Positions 1 through 13,209 of a DNA stretch of 64,000 bases are shown here, in pieces. Made by a program: the position numbers and the translations under genes. The stretch covers positions 1,251,001 through 1,315,000 of the forward strand of contig VCAZ01000001.1 of assembly GCA_005784505.1 (NCBI GenBank). Reading direction: 5' to 3'. The DNA is from Bagarius yarrelli (lineage: Eukaryota > Chordata > Actinopteri > Siluriformes > Sisoridae). The notes under the pieces are model-generated. The model had not been told where the DNA came from and did not search any database. It worked only from the letters and a program-made list of their open reading frames with translations. Within the stretch, counting starts at the first letter, position 1; every line of letters begins with the position of its first letter.

Positions 1-1491
1 CTATTAAAAGCTGTTTCGGGTCACGGACATTAAGGAAAACATAATTAGAAAAGCCATTTTACAATAATGATTAATTAGGCGTTGCTGTTTCTATACTTGT
101 ATTATCTACGGTCAGTGGAGTATCAGCTGCAGATGTCTGGCTGTGGAGACGGAAACTCTTACTGAATCTGAATCTGACTCTATTAACATCTGGAAAGATT
201 GAAATTATTTTCTGTTTTGCATGTAGATATTAACATCTCTGTACTGCCTGAATAAAACTCTAACTGATTCGACATCAGATGTGGGGTTTAAGGAATTACA
301 TTTATGTTGTTACGTTTACTTTGGAGTTTTTTGGATGGTTTTTTACTTTTAGATTATATTTAATGGTGTGAACTTTTACTGTTACCCGAGTACATTTTTA
401 GTGAAAAATCTTTACTTTTACTTCGCTACATTTGGCAGCGTTCATTCTTTACTGACACACGGTAATAAATATAGGATTTGAAAAATAATTTGTTTCTATG
501 AATTGTTTGCAGGTCTTGCGAGACTTATATAAGGTGGCTGTAGATGTGATGCTGTTACATTTTCTTCAGCCGAAAACCGAATTATTTTTCAACATCTTTT
601 TATATCGTATTCTAAATAATCGCAAGTCGTTGTATTGTAAGTCAAGCGTGGTCTGAATAGTGACTTATTTGCATCCAGGTTAGTTGCCATGGAATATTAC
701 ATATTAAACATTTCATCTCTTTTAGAGCTCAGAAGTCAGAGTTATGGTGAGAGAATTTTTTGTCCTTAAAAAAGCTTTTAAATGCAGCTGAAAAAGATGC
801 AACCTTTTTAATTGCACAGTGTAGATTTTTGACCGAGGCCACTGTGACTTATGTAACGCTTAGATTTGGCATTTGGTCTGATTTTATGCAGTTGCAGTTG
901 AAATTTTAGATGCATTTTACAAGCATGTGTGTGCAGTTTTGCAATCCTGACCTTATAAATTCAATAACGCACATATTAGCATTACTCAAACATCTATTGT
1001 CACTTCATAGAAGAGTTTAATGAGGCGCAGTAGAGCAGCCTTATAAATGAGCTAGACTATATTCTCCATAAATGTAAGTACATACAGATGATGTAAAATT
1101 AATTTATGGATGAAACAAGAATAAACAGAAACAAATATATACGGGAGATGGAGTGTGGGCAATAGCCTGGGCTCCAGAGAGAAAACAAATGTGTTTTGAC
1201 ATGCTGTTCATTGTTGGCTCTGAAGAAGCTGTCTCCTGTTTCACTGAAATGGCAAAGAGAAATGGGTTGTGTATTCTGCCCCCCACCCCGTTCTTTACCA
1301 CTCTCCCATGCTCTTTGTCTCTCAGCAGATTTTCCCCAGCTGCCATATTTGTCCTCATACATTTTTGGAGCCTCTTGGCCACAACGAAATATGAGCTATT
1401 AGTAATATAACACACAGCCTTATGCCCGCTTACCTAATAACACTCTTCCTTTTCAATATAGCAAAGGTTGAATTTTTCCTTTGTTTTGCAG
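1..1491. other. upstream intron or 5' flank, no coding seen
   Basis: AT-rich sequence without a convincing exon, repeat family or RNA gene. Because the exon at 1492 starts in mid-codon, this stretch is most likely the end of an intron. The last 20 bases form a good pyrimidine-rich acceptor region. Confidence 0.6.
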
Positions 1492-1578
1492 GAACCAGAC
1501 GGTGCTGCACCAGTTCTGCTGTCCTGCACCAGAGGCTCCGGACGCCCCTGAGAACGACTCTCAGGCCTGCGTTCCCAG
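1492..1578 (+). CDS. iqsec3: iqsec3 exon, short N-terminal exon (HQFCCPAPE)
   Basis: An 87-base exon with acceptor TTTTGCAG before 1492 and donor AG/GTAAGAG after 1578. The first base completes a codon from an unseen upstream exon. Then 28 codons follow, reading NQTVLHQFCCPAPEAPDAPE and on to VPR, and the last two bases (AG) join the first base of the 29030 exon to give Ser. The Cys-rich LHQFCC motif resembles the region between the coiled coil and the acidic segment in IQSEC3 proteins. It lies 27.5 kb from the next exon, so the link rests on frame, phase and motif. No function is known to me for this segment. It is the least certain of the ten exons because it is short. Confidence 0.72.
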
Positions 1579-2556
1579 GTAAGAGCTGGTACCCACCTAC
1601 TCACCAATGCTCACTGGTCTATTCTCGTATATGGGGGTACCAGGCAACACAACTGCCCCTATTCTGTCTGTCTTGAAGTGGTTATTAGCCATTTTTCATC
1701 AAAAGTCTCGTTCTGTTTGCCCGTCACCGATTTTTTTCAGAAAATTTGAGATTTTGAAAGCAATTATATTAAAAATAGATTCGATTTTTTTCAACAGACC
1801 GACAGAATTATTTTATAATATCATAATTTATAGATAAAATCTTGATTCTATCCAATTTTTGCTCTGTTTAATTTCCTAAACCATCCGCATGGTTCACCAA
1901 AAAGAGGCAATTAAAATGTTCTCATTACAGCCAGTGTATTCACGCATCATTTTCTTAAAACTAATTAGGTCATCATTTTATGACTCCTACAGATATTAAT
2001 GAATCTTAAAGAGGGGGAAAAAAAGCTAGTCCAAGCTAAAATACGCAACCAAATCTCCCCCCGAGGAGCTGGTCACAATAAGCGGTTGTTTGAACGCGGT
2101 GGTTTTAGCAAAGATGCAGCCTCACATTGGAAATGCGGCGAAGGCTTGCCTTTATCAAATTACTTGTGACGAGAATCCCACAGAGAAGACCGAGAAAGAA
2201 AATTCCAATACTGTTGTCTTGGTCTTGTGTACTGCAGTGGAAATGAATTACGGCTGGTGAGACTGGGGTGTGGTTAAATGCTGCGGGAGTTTATAGTCGC
2301 ATTTACACTGCAGGTCTTAAAGCCCAATTCTGATTTTGTGAGTGAATCCGTGTTTTTAAACTGACCCTTTATCCGATATCTGTATTGATATTGTACACGG
2401 CAAAACAACCCAAGGTAGACGTCCTGACCAGAAAAGGTAGTAAAGCGGTTGTGATAATCAATGGATGCAATGGACGGAGATTAATGAATTATTCAGTATT
2501 ATTTAATAATTTTGCTTTCCGCACCATATTTAAAGGACGACAAAAAACGAGCTGTT

Positions 2557-2561
<5 letters not shown>

Positions 2562-2614
<53 letters not shown>
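2562..2614. repeat. poly(A) tract, 53 bases
   Basis: An unbroken run of A, probably a retroelement tail or a slippage-grown homopolymer. No element body is recognisable directly before it. Confidence 0.9.
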
Positions 2615-2619
<5 letters not shown>

Positions 2620-2797
2620 GCCCTGTTCGTAGACTGAGAGAATGTAGACTCCATCACTAAGTTTTATATATAATATAATTTTTGAATGTAAATTTTGTAT
2701 TATAATGTAATTTTGTATGTAATTTACATGTATTTTAATATTTTAAAATATACAGTTATATACAGTTATACAGGTATTTACACACTAGTTATATAAA

Positions 2798-2975
2798 GAA
2801 GTGGTGGCTCATGGTTAAGGTGTTGGACTAACAACCCGAAGATTGTGGGTTCTATTCCCAGCTCCCCCAAGCCACAATTGTTGGGCCCCTGAGCAAGACC
2901 CTTAATCCCTAATTGCTCAGTTGTATAACAGAGATAAATGTAAGTCGCTCTGGATAAGAACGTCTGGTAAATGTA
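2798..2975 (+). repeat. tRNA-derived SINE (type A)
   Basis: Begins GAAGTGGTGGCTCATGGTTA (box A-like), has a box B-like segment (GGGTTCTATTCC) and ends with the L2-like tail GTAAGTCGCTCTGGATAAGA. The same order of blocks recurs many times in this window on both strands, which defines the family here. The family name is not certain. Confidence 0.85.
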
Positions 2976-3241
2976 GACATGGCACAAATCTTATGGACTT
3001 ATAGTGTGTAAACGTCGTGTAAAAAAAATTATTAACTAGTAACCCTAGTTAGTAGAGAGCTAGTAGAGAACTAGCTCTCTCTCGGTAGAGAGGAACTAGT
3101 AAAGGAACTAAAGGGAACTAAAAGGAGCAAAACTGGACATCACTCAGATCAACGATGTGCCAAACATGAGTATCTGTTATTTTCAGTATGTGAAATAAGC
3201 ACTACTGTTTTTGTGTTAAGTGTGTTATGCTAACTACCAAG

Positions 3242-3418
3242 CTACCAGGCAGAAGGCAAAGAGGAAGACCAAAGAGGAGGTATATGGATGTGATAAACGA
3301 GGACATGAAGTTAGCGGGTGGGGGTGAAGAGGATGTAGAGAATAGGGTTAGGTGGAGACAGATGATTCACTGTGGCGACCCCTAAAAAGGGAACAGCCGA
3401 AAGGAGAAGAAGAAGAAG
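3242..3418 (+). mobile_element. 3' end of a non-LTR retrotransposon (LINE)
   Basis: From 3242 to the stop at 3383-3385 it reads 47 residues, starting LPGRRQRGRPKRRYMDV and ending RWRQMIHCGDP, the typical C-terminal end of a fish LINE reverse-transcriptase protein. A GAAGGAGAAGAAGAAGAAG 3' tail follows. The same 3' end recurs at 43740-43985. It is 5'-truncated, as is usual for dead LINE copies, and is not an independent gene. Confidence 0.8.
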
Positions 3419-4606
3419 TTATGCTAAACCTGTAATGCAGCATGCTCTGCGCTTTGTTAAGATGCACTAGTTTTATAGCATTACTTGCGTTATAGAAAGC
3501 CGCTATCGGTATCCAGTCTTATTGTGATGAGATGACTGGTGGAAAATTTAAGGGGGAAAAATTGGGAATGTAAAATGACCTTTAATTGCCAGGTCTTAAT
3601 TTATAGACTTCATAACTATGAACTAACTAACTAACACTTTTTGTGGGATTTCAAAGGATACCCAGTAAAATTATCTGTATAACCACAATGAGTATATAGG
3701 TTGATTATTTTATGTAAGCTGCTTCAAAATTACAAAGGCTCGATTTTCCTTTGCAGTATATGGATGCAGGTGATATTGTGTTGTTTGGAATCTAATAATC
3801 TCTTTTTTTTTAAAGTGTCTGTTTGGCATCTGAAATCAAAAAGACGAGAACAAACAGCAACGTCTAAAATAATCTCCTGCCCGAGGATTTTTCATATATT
3901 ATTTTACGCATTGACGGTAAAATGCAAGAAAATTTCATGGAAAAACAAACCACTTCAAACAGAAAGCTTAAGGCGGTCTGTGTCTTGCTCATTATAAAAC
4001 CCTTAGTTGTTTTTGTCAATTAGCAAAATGAAAAAAAAAAATTATTTATGTTCTAACTTTAATGTGTGTCAGTTAATTGGTGTTTCTCACTGCATCATTG
4101 ATCTGCTCACTGCTTTCACAACCCTGCCATTTCCATTCCTATCACTGTTGTCCACCGACGTCCTGGTAGAGCTGGGTTTCAATGCTGCTTCTGTAGTTTC
4201 CATTACAAAGTGCTGCAGTCGACACATCAATCATTGCTGCTTATTAATCTGGTAGACATACACCGCGCACCATGCTATTCCCTCAGTAGGCAATCTGTAC
4301 ATGTTCAACATCTCACTGTGGTTCATGGCCAGCTTAAAGGGGGAAGATGGTGATTGTTATGCTACAGTACATCATGCATGCTGGTGGATGTGTAGAGTAG
4401 TGACTTCTTGTGTCTATTTATGTGTAATGCTTACACTTCCCTTTAAACCAGCACTTCACACACTCCAGTGAAACAGTCCAACAGCTAACACTGGTTGTAT
4501 TTATTTCAACTGATGGGAAAATTAAGTGATTAAAACAAGTTTTTTTGAGATCTTGAAAATTGAAGAGATTTCCGAGCGTTTTTGAACGCAAACTCATACG
4601 ACTGAT

Positions 4607-4609
<3 letters not shown>

Positions 4610-4638
<29 letters not shown>

Positions 4639-4645
4639 ACACACA
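4610..4645. repeat. (CA)n microsatellite
   Basis: An ACACAC run interrupted once by a T. Length variation is likely. Confidence 0.85.
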
Positions 4646-4770
4646 GCTGGGGTGCCTGGAGTTTTAAATATTGTGTGGTCACTAAAAAGTGTGATCATTT
4701 TGGAGATTTTTATTTATTATTAACTAAAGATTTCTTACAAATAATTAAAAGAAATGGAAATAAATCGAGG

Positions 4771-5110
4771 TAGCACGGTGTTTTGGTGGTTAGCACTGTT
4801 GACTCACACCAAGAAGGTTTCAGGTTTGTATCCCCTGCAGGGGTCTTTCTGTGTGAAGTTTGCATGTTGTCTTGTTATTGTTGTCTAACATGTATGTTAG
4901 ATTAATTGGTGATTCTAAATTGCCCATAGGACTGAGTTTGTGTGTGACTGTGTGTGTGTGTGTGGTTGTTTGTCTGTATGTGGCCCTGTGATGGACTGGT
5001 AACCTGTCCAGGGTGACCCCTGACTTTTACCCCATGACAGCTGGGATAGACTACAGCAGCTCTCAGTGACCCTAATTAGAAATAAGCAGGTAAAGACAAT
5101 GGATGGATGT
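4771..5110 (+). repeat. tRNA-derived SINE (type B, Mermaid-like)
   Basis: Starts TAGCACGGTG with GGTTAGCACTGTTGACTCAC. It continues through the block around GGGGTCTTTCTGTGTGAAGT, the block ATTGGTGATTCTAAATTGCC and GGACTGGTAACCTGTCCAGG, and ends in a GGATGG tail that leads into the GATA block. Other copies lie at 9694, 13208, 17188, 47319 and 52882. The Mermaid label is from memory and tentative. Confidence 0.82.
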
Positions 5111-5379
<269 letters not shown>

Positions 5380-6409
5380 CATTATCATTATCACAAATTA
5401 ATCAGACCTTGTTAGTTATATATTACATAAACTCATGTTGATTAGGGGGACCTGACAGTGTTACTAATGCCACTCTAATCGATTCTACTGACTACCGAAC
5501 CCCAGAAAAATTTGATTACAACAGTGTGATTTTTTTTTATTTACTTGAGGAAAGGTTAAAAGGCGATGAGTGGTAAGTGTGTACTCTAACACCGCCTGCT
5601 TCATGCTCCATCAACGCCCACAGGGGAATCAGCGAGATGGAGATTTCGGAAAGTTTCAGCCAGCTGTCAGCGTGCTAGCAGTGGGGTCACTTCCGACTTT
5701 CTTAAACGATCTGTAATTAATTTTCCTCTCGAAAGCGTGAAATATGAGCAGTTCTCTAGTTTTGTGTACTTCTTTAGTAAGATTTTAAAATAATTATTTA
5801 ATAACACTATATACCCCGGGGGTAAAGTGTTCATGCAAGGTGTAAAATAGGGTGTAAAAATATCGAATAGGAAGAAGGAAAGACGCAGCAGATTTCCCAG
5901 TAGCAGTTTTTTATTTTTGAAACTTTCCCCTGCCTTATGGGTTTATTTTAATGAGTCATGGCTAATGTCTCACAAACCACATACATTAAGTGGTGTATTT
6001 TTACCCAATATTAAAAATGTCAACTAAAATTGGACTGTGCTGACACTATTGTACACTAAATTTCCAAAGGTTTCTAGAAACCGGATTATTAAAAACATCT
6101 CTGTTTTTGAGCATCTTATTTCAGATTTATTGCCCTTTTGGTAATAAAATGTATTAAGATCCACTCCTGAGTCAGAGCTTTGCAGTGCATTTTGCCACAT
6201 GAATGTGTGTTTCCCCACTAATGTTGGGTAACGGCTCTCTGCAGAACACTAGAACACTTAAGTACTTTTACTTCAGCATAGAGAGGGAACTGTCATGCTG
6301 TAGATTGGGTTTCTTTATTCCAGTTAAAATATACTGTAATATTATAACAAACAAATTCAATATAAGTTTGCAATTATTAGTAACAGTTTACTGAATATGA
6401 TGTATTAGG

Positions 6410-6413
<4 letters not shown>

Positions 6414-6477
<64 letters not shown>
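6414..6477. repeat. (TA)n microsatellite
   Basis: About 60 bases of unbroken TA dinucleotides. Confidence 0.95.
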
Positions 6478-6480
<3 letters not shown>

Positions 6481-6989
6481 TAAATTGAAATTTATAATTG
6501 CAAATTTTATATAAACATTTTTTGTAGTATATTATAAAAGTATGTATATAAGTATATATATATATACTTTATTAAATATGCAAGTCATATATGGACAGAT
6601 ATAGAAACATTTTAGAGCCCAGCCAGGTCGTACACGGGACAGTTAGCGTTTCTACAGTTCTCCAATTTTTAATCAAGTTTAAGTATTATTACTAGTTGTG
6701 TTTTAGTATCTTTAATTTTTGTTTGATTTGCCTACAGTATTTTCTACTGATCTGTGTGGGTTCAAATTACCCCTAATATGCAAAGAATTCATATAAATAA
6801 ATAAATACAGTAAGTTATATAAGGAAATCTGTTATTCGATGTGAATGAACAAATTAGTGAAAGAAATAAAAAAGAGCCACTCCCACTCTAAGCATCCTTT
6901 AGCTTTATTGCTACCTATAAATATGGCCCTTTTCCCCTTCGTAGTGCGATGGATTATTATACAATACTTCTACTTTTTATTTCTGCTTC

Positions 6990-6991
6990 TC

Positions 6992-7040
<49 letters not shown>

Positions 7041-7046
7041 CTCTCG

Positions 7047-7083
<37 letters not shown>
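6990..7083. repeat. (CT)n microsatellite
   Basis: About 90 bases of CT with a few G and C interruptions near the middle. Confidence 0.95.
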
Positions 7084-7085
<2 letters not shown>

Positions 7086-7263
7086 GTCTGTTTTAATGGC
7101 CTCTTTTTTGAGAGAAATCCAGCGCCCAGAAATCAGTGTCATTCCTGAATGTGTACATTTACACTCCTGACTCTTTGAATTCTGTGAATGCTGGACCCGA
7201 TCCCAGAATCGCCTTTTATTTTCCTTTTCTCTTTCTTTTTTTCGAAATAAAATTTTCTTAAGA

Positions 7264-7354
7264 GCTTGGGATAGACTCCAGCAGATCCTTGAGAATAAGT
7301 GGATATAGAAAATGGATAAATGAATGAATGAATGAATGAATGAATGAATGAATA
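7264..7354 (+). repeat. 3' end of a type-B SINE with (TGAA)n tail
   Basis: Only the terminal block is left (GGGATAGACTCCAGCAGATC, then AATAAGTGGATATAGAAAAT), followed by a TGAA tetranucleotide tail. It is 5'-truncated. Confidence 0.75.
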
Positions 7355-7961
7355 GGTTATGTAATATTAAAATAAAAAAAAAAATGTAAATAAAACTTAA
7401 GCAAAATATCAATTATTTATTTAATTTGTTTCATGTGACAACGGACAGGATATCAGAAAACCGCATTTGCATTGTACTAATATAAAAGTTAATATGTTGA
7501 AACTTTAAGAGGATAAATAATAAATATGCAAATGTGCTATTAAATTAAATTGAAATATATAAATAAAAATCAGAGGGTACCTCAAGTAAATTATTTGGTC
7601 AAAGTGGTTCGACTGACAAAAAAGTTTGAAAGTTTGAGCTCATGTTCCCATTCTCCCGCTTGTAAAAACACTCCGATACCAAAGAACGATACCTCCTGTG
7701 ACATCATTAATAGAACTTTCAGGCAGAGACTCTGGAGGCAGAGACAGAATGTCAGGCCCAGCGGTGAGGAAATATTTCAAAATGAATGATAATAAGCCGG
7801 GCATGACAGAATGCAAAAAATACCAAGAGGTACAAAAATAGGTACATATAATACTAATATATAGTAACTAAAACACACAAGTGAACACAGAGAATTTGCC
7901 ACTAACAGTAACGTTAACACTCGGCAAACAAACCTGGCAAGAGATAATTCGAGCTCTGTAC

Positions 7962-8155
7962 GGGGAAGTGGTGGCTCATGGTTAAGGTGTTGGACTGCCA
8001 ACCTGAATATTGTGGTTTCGATTTTCAGCTCCATCGTGCCACAACTGTTGGGCCCCTGAGAAAGGCCCTTAACCCTCAATTGCTCAGTTGTATAAATGAG
8101 ATGAATGTAAGTCGCGCTGGATGAAAACATCTGCCAAATGCTGTAAATGTAGATG
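7962..8155 (+). repeat. tRNA-derived SINE (type A)
   Basis: The full order of blocks is present: GGGAAGTGGTGGCTCATGGT, a box B-like TTTCGATTTTC, GGGCCCCTGAGAAAGGCCCT, and the tail GTAAGTCGCGCTGGATGAAA ending AATGCTGTAAATGTAGA. Confidence 0.85.
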
Positions 8156-9693
8156 TACGACAGCACAGGTATGGAAGGTCATCTGTACTCGTACACAGTC
8201 TTTAAAAAAATGGTATCGGTGCATCCCTAATTATTACTGATACACAGTTTCAGGTGCATTGTAAAAATTTCAGACCAACAAACCGCACACACACAAGTTC
8301 CAAAACAATCAACTTGTTTATCACTGTAAGTTCCATAAGATGTTGATTTAAGGCCAACTGCTGGTATATGCTATAAAATCATAGTTTTAACTCCCACACA
8401 CATTATTTCAATAAATATTGTATTTTTATTGTACACCAGTTTCATGGTGGTTTCTGATGCGAGTTAAAGGGTAAAAGCTACTTCATTTCAATTTACAATA
8501 CTAAAAAGACAAGATCACATCTTGAAGGTCATACTAGCAGACAAACAGGAATACACACACACACAAACACACATACTGTAAAGTTCTTACTTAATATAAC
8601 CTTCCTTTCTCTCTCTCTCTCGCGTTCTCTCTCTCTCTCGCTCTCTCTTATTTTCTATCTTTCTCTTTGTCAACTAAGAATTATGGCCCATGCAGTTCCA
8701 CTGTCTTGTTGTCATATGGACACGAAGGCAAAATACAAATAAAGGGTCAGACATTCTTACTGTTGGGCACCATTCCAACAAAATATCCTCTTGTTCTGCT
8801 TTGTGTGATCAGGATAGCGACATCAGGACACATTTTATTTTGTATGATATGCAACATCACGGTATCTGATTACTTGTCTGTCCTTTTCCCACTGCCTTCG
8901 TCGAAAACTTGTAAACAAGTCAGAGTGTCAGCCATTCAGTTGTGGCCTTTTCACAAATGATTTGCTGCTTGGCCAATAGCGCAAGATGTTGCTTATATCA
9001 TCCAAGAACTGCAGCCAATTAGTCTTGGCCTTTGCACAAGTAAAGTGATTCAATCCAGAAGGATGTGACAGCTGATTTTAATAGCTGAATTTAACACATT
9101 TTTTGTATCAGGCCCTTCCGGTTATCCGGCCCAAAGCTTTTAATCATTCTCTCGCCGTGTCACGCATTCAGATGAGTTTTAGTGCATACATTACTTACAC
9201 AGCTAAAGAAAGAGTTTTTATTACTGTTACTTTATGTTGATAGAGTGATGAAACAATGGAACTGTCATTGATTATGTGTAAATATCACTCCTGTTCTCAT
9301 CACACGTGATCATAAAAATGATTACATAATCTTTTAACATGAATTGCGCTTGACATGAATTATTTCATCACTAGTTTTATGACGACACACCATACGGCCA
9401 TGCAGGAAGTCAGATGGAGGTCTAATCTCCAAGCTCTAATAATAACTTGTGCTAGCCAGATTTAGTTCAAGCTTCTGCGTCATTTTGATCAAGTTGGCAG
9501 ATTGAAATCTGACATGTTAAGCTCACACAAGTTCATGGTGGCTTTATGTAAAAGAGAATTTCAGAGAGAGACGACTTTCATGGCAAGCAAATATATCTGT
9601 AAAAATATGCTGCTGCATTGCAGACACGGCAGGTCTGAATGAGCAAATAACCAGTTTTACCAACATTTTATTCATTATTTGTTTGCTGTGACA

Positions 9694-10043
9694 TTCATTT
9701 ATCTTCTATACCTGCTTATTTTCTAAATCGGGGTCACAGGGATCTGCTGGAGTCTATCCCAGCCGTCTCTGAAAGGACGAGAGGCAGGAGGGGGACACCC
9801 TGGACAGGTCTCCAGTCCATCACAGAGCCACTCACATACTCACACTCACTCCTATGGGCAATTTAGGATCACCAATGAATCTAACATACATGTTTTTGGA
9901 CTGTAGGAGGAAACAGGAGAACCCGGAGTAAACACACACAAACCCGGGGAGAACATACAAACTCCACACAGAAAGACCCCTGCAGGGGAATCGAACCCGG
10001 GACCTTTTTGCTGTGAGGCAACCGTGCTAAACACTAAGCCCCT
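9694..10043 (-). repeat. tRNA-derived SINE (type B)
   Basis: Reverse complement of the type-B order: GGGGTCACAGGGATCTGCTG first, then CCTGGACAGGTCTCCAGTCC, GGAGAACCCGGAGTAAACAC, and the box B complement GGGGAATCGAACCCGGGACC near the end. Nearly full length. Confidence 0.85.
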
Positions 10044-10085
10044 TGCTGTGACCTGTTAGTGAAAATGATACATTGCAATGATAAA

Positions 10086-10190
10086 TCCTCACAGACACAC
10101 GGCAAAATCTAGAGGAAATCCCTTAAAGAAGTGTGAAGGTGTAAGAGTGTAAGAGTGAGACTAAATCTGGAATAGGATGCTTACATTAAT
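10086..10190 (+). mobile_element. fragment of Tc1-like element, 3' region
   Basis: Contains CCTCACAGACACACGGCAAA, ATCTAGAGGAAATCCC and GACTAAATCTGGAATAGGAT. These are diagnostic of the 3' non-coding part of a common fish Tc1-like repeat, the same family as 19735-20306 and 63584-63665. Internally shortened. Confidence 0.55.
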
Positions 10191-10678
10191 GGCTGTGGTG
10201 GTTACATGCCCCGGTAAATATATCTGCTGAGTGTATCTATGTTAAAAAATACTTGGTGAGAGTTTGGTGCAGTCGGTGTTCTAGCGCACTAACCACATTT
10301 CTTCATGAAGATCCGATGCTTTCTGCATGGTCATACTGGAACAGAGTCTGTTTGTAAACATCACACGCAGACATCCTAGATTTTTTTTTTATTTTCAGTG
10401 TGTTTTACAGCGTATAATTTCACAGTTGATTGTATTTTTTTAATCACAACGTCAATGCACGTTTTATAAAGCGCTAAAATTTTCATGAAATTATAACAGT
10501 AATGAAGGAATTGCAGTAATTTTCGGCTTGAGGCAACACACAGACAAGATTATAAAAGGGTTTTCTTTACCCGATAAAAAAACCTATTTATTCCTTAACA
10601 GTGTTAATCATAAAAAAACTTTCCTGTCCCTCTTTAATACTCCAACCAATGAATGCAAACATTTTGTTGCAAATCAAT

Positions 10679-10810
10679 TACATTTACAGTATTTGGCAAA
10701 TTCTCTTATCCAGAGATCTCTTTTACAATTGAGCATTGAGGCTTAGGGGCCTTGCTCAGGGGCCCAGAGGTGGCAACTTGGTGGTGGTGGTAATCAAACC
10801 AACCTCCACC
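10679..10810 (-). repeat. tRNA-derived SINE (type A), decayed
   Basis: Reverse-strand copy starting from the tail (TACATTTACAGTATTTGGCA) and running to GGGGCCTTGCTCAGGGGCCC and a box B complement. The tRNA-like head is lost. It lies directly before another minus copy. Confidence 0.7.
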
Positions 10811-10837
10811 AAGTGTCATAGCGGTCTGTGTTCACAC

Positions 10838-11012
10838 ATTTACATTTACAGCATTTGGTGACTTACATTTATCTCTTTATACAACTAAGCAATTAGGGGT
10901 TAAGGGCTTTGCTCAGGGGCCCAACAGTGGTAGCTTGGTGGAGCTGGGAATGGAACACACAATCTTTAGGTTGGTGGTCCAACACCTTAACCATGAACCA
11001 CTACTTCCCCCA
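10838..11012 (-). repeat. tRNA-derived SINE (type A)
   Basis: Reverse copy with the tail TTTACATTTACAGCATTTGG, GGGGCCCAACAGTGG, and the head complement CCAACACCTTAACCATGAAC. Nearly complete. Confidence 0.82.
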
Positions 11013-11224
11013 AAAACCAAACACTGTAAATGTATAATTATCTTTAGCTAAAATATAAAAAATGTTATTTGGCTGTTAACAAATTGTTGAAAATGTATGA
11101 ATTCAGGTTTATTATTAGTAATTAAGTAATTAAGATAATCATTCAAATAATTCAGCTGTTAATAATGATCTGATTCAGAGATGAAGGCTGAAATTATAAT
11201 CTTGTCTACCAGAGACAAAAGAAA

Positions 11225-11361
11225 AACAACAAAAGGCATGGCTTACATCACAGAATGGTATAATTACAAAAGGCCACAATAAAAGTTGGATTGTTTAGAA
11301 AGAGAACAAGCCAATTAGAGCTGCCCCCCGAATCACATGCTTTCTTCAACATTTATGGACC
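11225..11361 (+). repeat. dispersed repeat, copy 1 (pair with 13028-13209)
   Basis: Shares CAACAAAAGGCATGGCTTAC, CAGAATGGT, AACAAGCCAATTAGAGCTG and GAATCACATGCTTTCTT in order with 13028-13209, with the middle differing in length. I do not recognise the family. Confidence 0.65.
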
Positions 11362-13027
11362 AGCATACACAGCATCACAACATACTTGGCAAAATCACAT
11401 CCACTACATTTCTTTGTGTCACTCGCGCCATGTTTTTATTCTTAAACATAATTTTCACGGTGTTTTTAGTAATGCTCTTCTCCACCGTCTGTTGATACAA
11501 TGAACATGTCGATAAGCTCTTTGCTGATTGGACTGCATGACAACACATTGTGCAAATTTTGCACTCGAGTTGGAATTTTTCAGGTTGCATGGACAAAAGA
11601 TGTGATTGAGAAGAATATTGCATGTTTGTGGCAACTTCGTCTCTATTCACATCTTTTAATCTATTAGCGCAAATAATCTCTTGACCCATGCATAAAATTT
11701 AAATATATTCTGTCCATTTGTATAATATATGTAAAAGAATGGGGAGATAAAAAAATTGACCTCTGAATCTGACATATGAATATTTTTTGATTAACTGAAG
11801 AAAATGTCATTTTCAAATTATTGTGTAGTTTTTACTGTTTTTTATCATTAAAAAGAGATTAAAAACTTTAAATCCCTTTTCATCGTGTAATTACACAGTT
11901 ATAACTAATGACTCTTTTATTTATTTCATGCAGGTCTTATAATGCGGCATTATTATAAAATGACCATTAAAAATAAAAATTCCGTTTGGTAGTCTTTCTA
12001 GATGTTGCACATTTTTATGGTAACACACATATTAGGGTGGTAGAGCCCCATTGGGGCAGGACCCGTTGCCCTGAATATTTTTTAGTGAAGGTGATCTAAC
12101 AGACCTTATAGTTGATTCTCAAAAATGATTTTACACTAACTCAATATAGCAAAATATATTCTGCAGCTGCCAAGATCTTGGTTTTAAGCATAAACTCGTG
12201 ATGAGTCGCTAAACCAAAACTCTTTTTTTTCTTCCAGCCTTGGCTTTAATCTACCTCTAGTTAATATTTTTTTGGTTAACAGCACTTTATTTTTTACCAA
12301 TAACTAGCTCACATTGTGACAAGGAGCAGGTGCCTGGAAACCCTAATATTTTTCTTCTATAGTTCATACATTTGGTCATATGGATATAATAGCAAGATAA
12401 TAAAAAGCAGAGTGATGCTACCTCTGATTAGCCTCTCTAGGATTTTATTATCAGAGAAGGCCATTTTTGCTGCATTTGTGCTGTGCACTCTTTCCCCCTC
12501 TGTCCCTCATTTCTCATCTCACTAATGGCCTGACATGAGATTACTCATGGTGGATGCAGGGAGCAGGAGGAGACCTAGTCGATAAGTTCTTTCATGGCTG
12601 TCCTTTGTGGCTGATGTGCAGAAGTATATAGAGTGAGAGCTGTTTCTTCTTTCACTACTAAAGTAACCTGTACTTTACTTTATTAGGCTTGCTGGATTAA
12701 ATTGACTCTATCTTTAATAATGCTGTCTTTTTAAAATAGATTACAGTTGATTCTAACTGCGCAAATTGGCAATTAAAAAGTAATTAAGGTCCCTGATGGA
12801 TGACCTACTCATTGGTAAAATTATGTTGTAAAGTGGAGATTGTGTACTATGTTTTTTTTAAACTATCAATATGAAGAACAATGTATATGACATGTGGGCT
12901 GAAAACACATTTGCTCTGCCCACAATTTTCACAATAGATCTTGCTTTAAATACTTGTAATCCTTTTTCTGTTATTAAACTGTTATAAAGTCCAATTCTGG
13001 TACTTACAAGAATAGTTTGAGGTTGAT

Positions 13028-13209
13028 AACAACAAAAGCCATGACTTACAGTGCAGAATGGTCCAATCACAAAAGGACAGATATATAATAACCAAATTAA
13101 TTTGTTAACAACATAAGTGGGAGTGTTCAAAGATTCAAAGATTAAAACAAGCCAATTACAGCTGTCCCCTGAATCACATGCTTTCTTAAAGTTTAAGAGA
13201 AATTTATGG
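13028..13209 (+). repeat. dispersed repeat, copy 2 (pair with 11225-11361)
   Basis: Same ordered blocks as 11225-11361 plus about 45 extra bases in the middle. A type-B SINE begins right at its end (ATTTATGG then GCAGCACGG), so the SINE inserted at or near the repeat's edge. Confidence 0.65.
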
